DNA from: Diplolepis rosae
Lineage: Eukaryota; Arthropoda; Insecta; Hymenoptera; Diplolepididae
Reading direction: 5' to 3'
Assembly: GCA_030998225.1 (NCBI GenBank)
Contig: JAPYXD010000169.1
Location: forward strand, 434,001-498,000
DNA: 64,000 nucleotides
Of the stretch, positions 46,015 through 56,400 are shown in pieces. A program made the translations under genes and the position numbers. The notes under the pieces are model-generated. The model did no database searches and was not told the DNA's origin. It was given only the letters and a program-made list of their open reading frames with translations. Within the stretch, counting starts at the first letter, position 1. The number at the start of each line of letters is the position of its first letter.

Positions 46015-47610
46015 CAGGGTGAGGCACATAAAGTGTTACAGAGCGATAGCACTCAAACTATTGATCATATCCAAAAATGTTTCATACAAAAGTGTCAGTG
46101 TTCGAGAAGGCCGTCATACTCGACCACCTCATTTTTTTATCGGTGGAGCCGCTGTAGCTACGTCAAGGTTAACTCCACTTTTTAAAATGGAACCATATAT
46201 TTTTTTCGATGACATCATTACCGATTCTAAGACGAATTCAACGACTTAGAAGACAAGGTCATTCTAGTCACGGAAAGTATGAAAATAGTCGAAAAATCGA
46301 AACATATCGGAATAATCACTTTCAAAGGATCCATTAACCTTGGTTTGGGTCTACCTACAGAAGATGCTCGAAGTGATGACCTACGATTTGTGAGCACTTG
46401 TTAATTCGCTGATGAAAAGACCGTTCAACTTCAACCAAAATTTGTGATGTAATTTGGGTACATTCTCGGCATATTCTTTCTTTTCCACTTTCTTTCTTAT
46501 CCACTTTTCGTCAAAAATCTCATTCAACATTTGTTTTGAACACAGAGCATAATGAGGTGGTGCACCCTCGTGCAGAATCCACATGTTCATGGAAGCATGC
46601 AAGGGGCACGTCTTCCATTTATTGAGGCAGTACGTTTTGCAGAAAGTTTGCGTAAAATTGCCCAGTCAAGCGGCCTTTAAAACAATATGGACCAATGACG
46701 TGATCGCCGACAATGCCGCACCAACAATTAACGGACCACGGATGTTGAAACTGTGCAGTTCTCATCCATCGAGGATTGTCATTTGCCAAATAATGCATAT
46801 TATGACTATTCACATTTCCCGTATTTGCAAAGTTAGCTTCATCAGAAGAAAGCACATGACTCAAAAATGACACATCTCTGCGCATTTTTCTACGACTCCA
46901 ATTACAGAAATTGACGCGTTTTAGGAAATCATTGCCGTACAAATCCTGATATAATGACATACGATACGGATGGAACTTGTATTGATGTAAGATTCTTAAT
47001 ACAGATCGCTGACTAATTCCACTCTTTTTTTCCATTTGCCTGCTGCTCGCGTAGGATTTAGTACAGCAACAGCTAAGATAGTCGACGTTTGACTCGCGTT
47101 TGTTTCACTGTAGCAAAGCGACAGAAACGGTCAGCTAATTGCTTAATAGCCATGTGCGATTTTTGTTGCCTATCCGGATAACGAGCCGCATAGAAATCTC
47201 ACATTAGAAGGTAATGCGTGACTAACTGATATGTCAACAGAAAATGCTTACTTTCTGCCGATGTCAACAATACCCTATCGATTTTTATTATCTTGGGTAT
47301 CGTAAGAAATAAAAACAAATGCAAATGATTTTTCGACTATTTTCATACTTGGCGTGACTAGAATGACCTTGCGTTGTAGGTCGCTGAATTTGTCTTAAAA
47401 TCGGTAATAATGTCATCGGAAAAAATACATGGTACCATTTAAAAAAGTGGAGTTGACCTTGACGTAGCTTCACCGCCTCCACCGATAAAAAAATAGGCTG
47501 ATACAGTATGACGGCCTTCTCAAACACTGAAAATTTTGTCTAAAACATTTTTGGATATGATCAATAGTTTCAGTGCTATCGCTCTGTAACACTTTATGTG
47601 CCCCGCCCTG
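46015..47610 (-). mobile_element. Tc1/mariner-superfamily element with about 290-bp TIRs
   Basis: The ends read CAGGGTGAGGCACATAAAGT and (inverted) CAGGGCGGGGCACATAAAGT. The arms 46015-46300 and 47325-47610 match along their length with many substitutions. A TA precedes or follows the ends imperfectly (CA / TA). The degenerate transposase lies between the arms. 1596 bp. Confidence 0.85.
46381..47230 (-). pseudogene. Tc1-like transposase, degenerate
   Basis: The N-terminal region near 47200-47130 retains ARYPDRQQ..., with stops. The main frame (47035-46619) reads SQRSVLRILHQYKFHPYRM, HVLSSDEANFANTGNVNSHN (first acidic residue) and WSVNCWCGIVGDHVIGPYCF. A frameshift near 46610 leads to MWILHEGAPPHYALCSKQML, where relatives usually have Asp in place of Glu, and to a C-terminal part ending at 46381. 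Frame breaks and the altered catalytic position argue against activity. Intact relatives cut the element out and insert it at TA. Confidence 0.75.
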
Positions 47611-47660
47611 TATATGGATTACCATAACTGCGCTCATCTTGGGTAACTGCCGGTAAGAAG

Positions 47661-49979
47661 TGTAACGTGGCAAAGTTTGACCGCGTCACATTTGGTAAGT
47701 AGGTAGCTCTCCCAGCTCGAAAGTCGTCTCATCTCGCTGCCGCACGATGCTCCGGGGGTTTCCCTTTATTTTATTTAGTGATTAATTAAATTTAAGAATT
47801 AGAACTAAAATATGTAAATTTCCTTTTATATGACCTTGCCTCGAGCTCCACACGACGAGGGACAACGATGGACTCATCGGAGCTCTGGGGACGCCTATAG
47901 AGCTGAGGGTTGATTGCTGCCTCTCAAAGATTATGAATTGCAGCCTAGCTTGGCTGGATTCCCGCCACTTCGGTAGGCCGATACCTACACCCCTGACACT
48001 GTGGAATCACTTGGGATGCCGTCAGAACGGAAGAAATTGGGGCCCAAGGACTTCACGCCTCTGAAAATGACTTATTCGCCTGGGAGCGGAACCCTGGTCT
48101 TCAGAGTGTTCATACTGAGGGAGGAAGACATCTCACATCCCGTAAGGGCCCTCGACGCTACTACAGCCCTGGGGTGACATTTCAGCCGGAACCTAGACTC
48201 CCTGTTAGTAAGGATGCGGTAACTGTCTGATCATTGTACTGTTGTCGTGTGTGTGCCAGTAAATGCACTCACTCCAGGAGAGGACGAGAATCTTTCTCAT
48301 ATTGGTCCACGCTACCGAAGATGCTCTTGTTTTTTTTTCTTTCTCTCTCGTTACAGTTGATGCAGTTATAATTCGTCTGCTGTGTCTGATTGGCGGAAAA
48401 TCAAGAAACAGACACTGATTGGCGGAAAACCAAAGACGGTTTTTGATTGGCAAAGAGCCAAATGCTGAATTAATTGGCGTAAAGCTGAAACGGATACTGA
48501 TTGGCGGAGAACCGATAAACAAATTCGATTGGGGTAGCCAGATCTATACGGAACAAGCAGCCAATCAGCACGAACCGTAGAAATCGCCAGGAGAATGTCA
48601 AGGCAAGGAGCTCGACACTCGACAAGCCTCGCTCTCTTTCGTCCAGCAGCAGTCAGCGAGATTGGACGCTACCGTTCGGGAGTGATTTAATAGTTTAGTA
48701 AATCAAGTGTGACGCCTACAATTAACTTCTGAATTTCGCAAGCCGAGGTAAGGTCCGGTTCAAACTTGTGAAGCCTTGATGGCTTTGGAGCTTCTCCGTA
48801 AGTACTGTAAAGTTTAAATTAAGAAAATACTAAGAATGCTCTCGAACCTCCAAAGCTAGCGTTTAGTGATTAGTTACTGTCTTGAGTTGCGGAAGTTGGA
48901 AATTAAAACCTAAGAAAAATAAAGAATTTAAGTTATTAAAAGTGAAATAAGTGAAAACCTTTAAAATATTGGGAAGAGTTCAGCTATCGCACTCTCGTTC
49001 AAATAAGGCTTTAAGCTATCGAGAATTGGGGTGAATGCTACCGCTGGAGCATCGGCTGGACGAAAAGCAGCATTACCGTAGTTATCGCATTTAGCCGTTA
49101 GTTAGAAAAGGACGAAGCTATCGAACCTCTCTTTTCCTCTAAGAGAAATAACTTTTATACCCGTAAATAGTATTTAATGTCTAGCTCAGAGTAAGTTCCG
49201 CCTAGTCACAATTGTTTGTAAAAGCCCAGCCTAATTAGAGATCTAATAGTAACTGATTTTGTCAACATTTATATATTAGCATAGCTACCGAGAGTCACGT
49301 GATGCAAGATGGCCACGAGGCCAAACTTAGTGAATTGATATCGCTACGTGTATGGTCAAGCTGCCGCCATCTTTCCGCTACCGAGACTTACGCTACGTGG
49401 CTTGACCACAGCATACCGCCTGAAAATTTGATACCGCTGCCTCACCCTTCCGCCATCTTGCAAACGTCCCAACTGCACAATTTCATACTAAAAAAAATTA
49501 ATAAAGAGGATAAAACCCTCATACTTCGCCTTACTCCATATTGTTAAGTCCGAACTCATCGTAAGGTTACCTTGTTTACGTAAGTTGCGGTAGCGTAGTA
49601 GTAGAAATGGGAGGTGGTCATGCCTGACCCCTTTTATCCGAGCTGCTGCACGAAGTAGCTACCTCGATATCCCATGTGTGCGTGACTTGTATCTCACTTT
49701 ATATAAAAACTGTCATAATTTTGTTTAATAATATACTTTAAAATAAAATCCTATTTCATACTAAACTTGTTGCCTCCACGAGTTTTTAAACCACCCCCTC
49801 TCCCCTTGTCTGAAAATCTCAGAGACTGAGTCTAGCCGAGACGTTAACCGTGCACTAGCGCCGTTGACCAGGGTACATAGTTTGTGGTCTATAGGTACAG
49901 ATGGCGCATGTGCGCCTGGCGCCCAACTAAAAGTAAAGTGAGGTAGTACCTCTTGATCAACGGTGAGAGTAAGGTTACA
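47661..49979 (+). mobile_element. Solo LTR of a Gypsy-like element, TSD GAAG
   Basis: The unit starts TGTAACGTGG, the same ten bases as the LTR of the intact Gypsy element, and ends GGTTACA. GAAG stands on both sides (47657-47660 and 49980-49983). The opposite TIR of the host element (52279-52303) shows the uninterrupted site with a single GAAG. 2319 bp. Internal TGGCGCCCAAC at 49916 resembles a primer-binding site but is not at the LTR edge. Confidence 0.8.
48388..48566 (+). promoter_or_regulatory. Array of inverted CCAAT boxes at about 28-bp spacing
   Basis: GATTGG (or AATTGG) occurs at 48388, 48417, 48445, 48472, 48499 and 48527, spaced 27-29 bases, most followed by CGGA. A CCAATC in the other orientation is at 48561. 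ATTGG is the reverse of the CCAAT box bound by NF-Y. Within a solo LTR this looks like an enhancer block made by tandem duplication. Downstream, ACTCTCGCTC-rich DNA and a donor-like GAG|GTAAGG near 48748 fit a transcription start and leader. Confidence 0.55.
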
Positions 49980-49983
49980 GAAG

Positions 49984-51016
49984 GTATGGATTAAATGAGA
50001 TAGAAACGTTTCCACTCAATTCAATACCGTTTTTGAAAATTACTTTTAAATCCAGAAGAGTATTAAAAAAGTAAAAGAAGCGGATGGAAATGAATCCACC
50101 TACCGAATCGAGATTAAAACGTAGTCAAAAGAACCGCTTTAGTGGAACGGAATTGAACAGAATTAGCCTTTAAAAAAAAGAAAAAAGTTTATTTATTCAT
50201 GTTAAGTTTACACGTTATTTTAATTTATGAATTGAATTTATTCTAAATTATGTATAATTTTGAATTGATTAAATCAATGTGCATTTAAGTTTTTCACTTT
50301 CATTTTTTTTTCATATTTTGTAAACATAATGTTCATTATATTATTTGAAGAATTTATTTAAGATTTATTAATTTCATATTTATTATTTCTCTATTGTATT
50401 TTTCAAGGAAATTTATCTAAATTATTTAGAACAAATTTGCAAAATAATTAATTAGAATTCAAACTCCTGTCATTACAGTGGTCAAAACGAATTAAATTGA
50501 CTTTAATTTTAGACGAGAAACAACAGAATTAGTTTGTTCCACATATCCACTCACAAGATGAAATTAAAATGACTTTAACTTCTTAGGTTATCCTACGTAA
50601 TTAAATTGAATTACTTTCTTTCACATTTTGACTCATAAAAACGAATTAAAATGCCTTTAATATTATAAGTTTCTTTACGAGATTAAACAGAATCAACTTG
50701 ACTTCAAATCTTTCACCCTTGTCAGAATTGAAATATGTTCATTCTTCGTCGCAGGATTCAAAGGGATTGAAACGAGCACAAACATAGAATTGAAGTATTA
50801 AGAAGTATGTATTTTAGTTGTTACCAGTATATGTAATTAGTGGAGCGAGTAATAGCCTTTCTGGTATTTTTTTAATATCTTCCACGAAATTAGGACGTAA
50901 GATGGCGTAACTTGATTATTATCCCATCGTTCCAATATTCCGAACATGCGTTGGAAAGCTACTGTAATTGTGCGCCTTTTTCAGTATATGTCATTCATTT
51001 CAAGCGTAAACAACAA
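49984..51016. other. Interior of the host TIR element, non-coding
   Basis: AT-rich with recurring ATTAAA(A/T)TGACTTTAA and GAATTAAAATG words between 50490 and 50720. No ORF was recognised. Confidence 0.45.
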
Positions 51017-52150
51017 TAATTTTTTTCACTCAAATATGTCGAACTTTGTGCCTAAAAAAGTGTTTTTGCAGGGAGTTCTTCTTCACTACTTTAATATGAA
51101 GAAAACTGCTGTCGAAAGTCATCGTAGTTTAGTGGAAGTTCATGGTGAACATGCTCTAGCTGAGCGAACGTGCCAAAAGTGGTTTTCACGATTTAAAAGT
51201 GGTGATTTTGGCTTGGAGGACGAAGAACGTCCTGGGCAGCCAAAAAAGTTTAAAGATGAAGAACTGGAAGCATTACTCGATGAAGATTGTTGCCAAACAC
51301 AAGAAGAGCTAGCAGAATCTTTGTGAGTCACTCAAGCAGCCATTTCAAAACTTTTAAAAGCAGCCGGATACATTCAAAATCAAGAAAATTGGGTTCCACA
51401 TGAACTCAAGCCGAGAGACGTTAAAAGGCGGTTTTGCATGTCCGAAATGCTGCTGGAACGCCACAAAAAGAAGTCATTTTTGCATCGGATTGTTACTGGT
51501 GATGAAAAATGGATTCACTGCAACAACCCCAAGAGCAAACAATGATGTGTGGAACCCGGCCAACCAGCCAAATCAACGGCAAAGCCGAATATCCGTGGTA
51601 CGAAGGTAATGCTCTGTGTTTTGTGGGATCAGAAGGGTGTGCTGTATTATGAGCTGCTAAAACCGGGTGAAACCATCAATGGAAAATGCTACCGAACACA
51701 ATTAATCCGTTTGAAGAGAGCAATAGCCGAAAAACGCCCGGAATATGCGACCAGACACGAGGCAATAATTTTCCATCATGACAACGCTCGGCCCCATGTT
51801 GCTTTTCCGGTTAAGAACTATTTGAAAAACAGTGGATGGGGAGTTTTACCCCACCCGCCTTATAGCCCGGACGTTGCCCCTTCTGACTAACATTTGTTCC
51901 GGTCGATGCAGAACGCCCTCACTGGAATACGGTTCACATCATAACAGGGTATCAAAAATTGGCTTCATTCATTCTTGGCCGCCAAGCCGGCGCAGTTCTT
52001 TTGGGATGGAATCCACAAATTTCCAGAAAGATGGGAAAATGTCATAGCTTCAGATGGACAATACTTTGAATAATACTATTATACATGTTTCTCTTAAATA
52101 AACGTTCAAATTTTGAAAAAAAACCGCACGAATTAAGTTATAGATCCAAT
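51017..52150 (+). pseudogene. mariner transposase (D,D34D type), copy 2 with nonsense codons
   Basis: The frame from ATG 51036 aligns along most of the protein: MSNFVPKKVFLQGVLLHYFN, a helix-turn-helix part, WVPHELKPRDVKRRF, VTGDEKWIHCNN (first Asp), HHDNARPHVAFPVKNYL (second Asp) and PYSPDVAPSD (third Asp, 34 residues on). It is interrupted by TGA at 51324-51326, TGA at 51543-51545 and TAA at 51888-51890, and then shifts frame before the C-terminal part. The 3' end AAACCGCACGAATTAAGTTA and following ATAGATCCAAT (to 52150) match copy 1. It lies in opposite orientation to copy 1, 7.5 kb away. Confidence 0.88.
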
Positions 52151-52303
52151 AATATCCATGAACATTCATTTTGGTGAAATGTGTTTTAGGGGCAATATAT
52201 AGTATTAAGAAGTACACGCTGTTGCTCTGGATTAAAAGAGTTGAAAAATCGCCCATATTCAAACTGCTTTTAATTCAATTTAATCCATACCTTCTTACTG
52301 GCC

Positions 52304-53073
52304 ACACGGAGAAAATCCTTCACTACTGGTTACTTCTTTCTGCATGACTCAATCGTGTAGCTGAAAAAAAATTATCACCTACACGACTGAGTAGTGTAGT
52401 GGCACAAATCAATCACGAATGCTGCTACAGTCAAGAGTAGTGCCGTTTACACTGCTCTGTAGTATTGATACACGACTGAGTAGTGTATGTCACACGAATT
52501 TTTCTGACTCGCATAACGGAAGTTTCTTAGAGTGATAGTTGTAATTATGTGTTTTCGACATCGATCTGAAATTACTCATATTATGTTACAGGTGGGTAAA
52601 CTAAAATGATTTTTTAGCATTTAAGACTATCAGGAAATTAAAACACGACCAAAATTATGCTGCTACGACTGTGTAATGATGTAATTTGTAATGTAATGAC
52701 TGTGTAATTGATGCAACCTGCGGGAAATAAGATGATTAAAAAAGAAAAAAAGAAAAGTTTGGATAAAAAAAAATTAAGTTTTTCTATCACTGCCAAGAAA
52801 ACACTTCACATCCATCAAGTTCTATATTTTTTCGATATGTGTACACTAGGGTCTATATTTTTCTATCCATCATGTACACGAATAACTTTCTTTTTATCTT
52901 TGAATCTATCCCATCACAACTATTGACTATCATTTTCTATCCCTAAACTTATTCGCCTCTCCTATTACTATCTATCTCTTTTTATCCCTCATCATATCCC
53001 GCTTGCAATATAAAGTAAAGTAGAATAAATATTTATAATAAAAATAGAACATTACATCCTCATTTTTAATAAA
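52304..53073. other. Non-coding stretch with a small direct repeat
   Basis: ACACGACTGAGTAGTGTA occurs at about 52392 and 52481. Pyrimidine-rich DNA follows at 52850-53000. This lies beyond the polyadenylation signal of the mannosidase gene. Confidence 0.5.
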
Positions 53074-53079
53074 TTTATT
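53074..53079 (-). terminator. Polyadenylation signal AATAAA of the alpha-mannosidase gene
   Basis: The minus strand reads AATAAA about 115 bases after the stop codon, the only such signal close downstream. Confidence 0.6.
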
Positions 53080-53193
53080 TACTTATATTTTCTACTTTAC
53101 TTCTCTGGCATAATCTATTTCATAAGATAAGAACATTCAATAAGACTTTAGACAATTAAGTCTTCATATTTCAGTAATCATTTTTTGTTTCGG

Positions 53194-53412
53194 TTATTGA
53201 TGAGCCAAAACTGTCACAATAAAGGTACGAATTTGCATCGGGAGCAGTACTACGTTCATTCCTTCTACACTTGGAAATTGAGGAGCCCCATCGTTTAACA
53301 AAATTTCGTTTGTTTCTGGAGTCCATTTAAGACGATTCTTTTCTTCTAGCCACTGATTTCCACCTAATGTAGTTTCACGAATTGAAGTTATGGAAAAGGC
53401 TGAGAATATATC
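53194..53412 (-). CDS. alpha-mannosidase terminal exon
   Basis: Acceptor AATTTTTCAG|, phase 0. Encodes [20 protein letters not shown] and [20 protein letters not shown] followed by TAA. Confidence 0.9.
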   Translation of the reverse strand, partial: DIFSAFSITSIRETTLGGNQWLEEKNRLKWTPETNEILLNDGAPQFPSVEGMNVVLLPMQIRTFIVTVLAHQ

Positions 53413-56400
53413 CTGAAAAATTGTTATAAATTGAAATTAAAAATGTATTTATTCTTTCATGAAATAAAAATTTTCTTTCATAAAAAAATTGAATTGAATA
53501 CCCGAATATTGACTTTAGCTGGAACGGAATATTTGTCAGATTCGCCTGATTCGAAAAGATGTTCAAGTCTTAATAGAATACTTTCATTTTTCCAGGGTTC
53601 TAACGTTAGAATACGAACGTTAGGAGGTAAAGATTGTGTAAGGCCAGAGCTCTGTAACAATATTTCATAAATAAATTTACAAATTCAACTGCATATTTCT
53701 ATTTATTTTAGTTATTTTATGATGAATGTTGAAAGTAGAGACATTTGAATGACGTATGAGCCCGTCACATATGCATATCTCTAAATTTACCTGCATCTTG
53801 TATTTTCTCTTCCAATCATCATATGATGTACTTTCAACTGGAGTGATGAAAATCCACGGACGAAGAGCCAGTCGAATCGCTTCAGTCTTTTCTAGCAACA
53901 CAAATTCGTTCGATTGCTTTCCTATGATCAACGAATGCTCTCCTCTGACTACCAAACCTGTCCCATATGCCGTTTCATTTAAAGCTTCTTCTACTCCAAA
54001 AGCATCATCCTTCAATAATCGTCTATGTATCTTAAATATTCATAAATTAATGGTATTAATGGTATATATTCTTTATATTCAGCACTATAATTTTTTAAAT
54101 ATTGAATTATTACTTATTTATTTAATTTTCGAGAAAATTACAGAATCAATTTTCAAAAATTGAATACACATAATATTTTGTATGATAAAAAAAACTGAAA
54201 AACGAGATGAATCAAGACTGATAATGAAATTTGCAAATCCTTTCAAAGAGTTGTACACTTCATTCATTAAGAACAATTTTCAGGAAAGAAGCACTTGAGC
54301 ATTAAAATAGGCAATGAAAAAATAGGGGAGATTAGCAAATTTTGTTACTTAAGGAGTAAAATAACAAGGGATGTTCGTTGTAATGCATATATTTGTTGTA
54401 GAATAGGGCAAGCTAAGAAAGCCTTTGTCAAAATACCACATTTATTGTTTTCAAATATACATTTAGAAATCAGAAAGAAACTGCTAAAAACACGTATGGA
54501 GCGTGGTACTCTATGATTGCGAAGCATGGACTATAGGTAAAGGAGAATAAAGATTAGAGGCTTTTGAAATGTGATGCTACAGGAAACTATTAAAAATAAG
54601 TTGGGTACATATGATGACAAATGAGGTTCTAAACTTTTTAATTTTTATTAGCAATCTGTCTACAGGGTAACAATAGGTAAATTTTGTGTACATTCGAAAT
54701 AGTATATTACATTACAAGGGGCGAAACAGAGCGATTGCAGGAGTGTGAAGTTTGCTGCCCGAGTGAAACGAGGGCTGCAATCACACGAAATGCTTTCGCT
54801 GTGTTTCGCCCCTTGTTTTCCCCTATTTTTCATAGCAACTCTTTTGAGAATCTGATTGGCTGTAACTGCGGAGCGGGTTGAAACAGCGACTTTCAACCCT
54901 AGGGTTGAAAATCGTAGTTTCAACCCGCTCTACAGGTACCGAAAATCGGATTTTTAAAGGAGGCGCTGTGAAAAATAACATGTAGGCACATCACCAGTGA
55001 TCCGTACCTTTAAAGAAGCAACAGCAATCAAACTCTTGACAATTTTGCTTTAGTTGACAATTTAGTTTCTGATCTCTTCTTTTACAGATTTTATGCTAAT
55101 GTCTTTTTGTATTATTTCATTTGGAACAAACCAAGGGGCGTCTAGTATGTTTCTCTAGGTTTTGTTTTGAAAGTGTTCTAAAATAACAAAGACGGAATAT
55201 AGCGTTTATTATTATTGTTATAAGTCTGGTTGTTTTTAAGGGCAGTTCTTTGACCATTTGTCCACTTATGCCGTTATAACCTGCAGCTTCCTTTCACTTC
55301 AGATGATTTATTACGTATAGTACTTCTTTCACCTTAGCGTTTTTTATTTGAGTGTAATTTTGGTCATTTACCGAATACTTATTGAGCAATCATTTTTCTT
55401 CAACCTCACTTGTAATTCTTGCTGGGGGTTCAAAAACTGTTTTCAGGTGGGAAGCAAAAGTTAGTGCTTTTTCTGAGTTTTGTCTGGACCATTCCCCATT
55501 TGTTTTTCTGAGTGGCGGTACCAAGAGTTTTGAACGTTTAAATTTACTTGCAGCTTTCCATAACGAGTAGTCTGTGGCTTCTGTTGCAGTTAAATTCGCA
55601 AGATAGTTTTGAAAGTTCTTATTTTTTTCTACTAGTAGAATTTGTTTTAATTCTCTAGTGATTTTATTTAACTTCGTTTTAACAGATATTGTTCAGTTAT
55701 TCTGCCATAATTTTCTCAGTTTCCTTTTTTCAATTAACTTATCTCGTGCATTTTTAAATATACATGGATACCTTTTACTTAGCACAACTGGTGAGGTGGC
55801 AGCAGTGACAGCCGCATGCATACAGATGTTGAGCTTTTCAATTGAGTTTTCAATATCTGCTGTAGATTTTAAAGCTATGTCGAATGAAGTGTTCATGTCG
55901 ATTAATTCTCTGTATTACTTCTTAATATTTATTTGAAGCTAATAATAATAGATGAATTATCAGATTGTTAAGTCTAAGCAAGATATAACATTTAAATATT
56001 CAGTGTTCATACCTTTAGCTACGGCAATTTATGCAATTGTGAATATGCTTCTTGGCTGATTGAAGTTGAAGTTTATTTGAAATATTTGTTTATAGTTCTC
56101 GTTTGATTCAATTTCGACAAAGAATAAAGGGAGCGGTTTATGTGTAACGCTGTGACTAATATTTGAGATGCTTACTATTTTGTGATTATGCTTTTCTATT
56201 TCAGTTTTTAATTCGTCTATGTCAACCAATGGGTGCATATTGCGCAAAACTACTTCGTATGTCTTATCCTGTTTTCGTTGATTGGTGTAAAATTCGGTGT
56301 TTTTTTTCAATTCTTCGATTATTAGCAGGTAGTATTCAGATTTATGCGGTTAAAATTTTACTTGGTTATTCGAAAATATATTTAATGTGTACTTACTGTC

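Larger units (their letters stand above)
47649..52305. mobile_element. TIR element hosting a solo LTR and a mariner
   Basis: The left terminus, once the LTR is ignored, reads CCGGTAAGAAGGTATGGATT (47650-47660 plus 49984 onward). The right terminus at 52279-52303 reads, inverted, CCAGTAAGAAGGTATGGATT. The inverted match extends to about 25 bases (through AAAT). The interior apart from the LTR and mariner has no recognised ORF. The limits of the element beyond the TIR core are uncertain. Confidence 0.6.

Noticed and set aside
49915..49932. TGGCGCCCAAC taken as a primer-binding site marking an LTR end at 49914
   Set aside because: The TSD and the empty site at 52279-52303 place the LTR end at 49979, so the match is probably chance or an internal relic.
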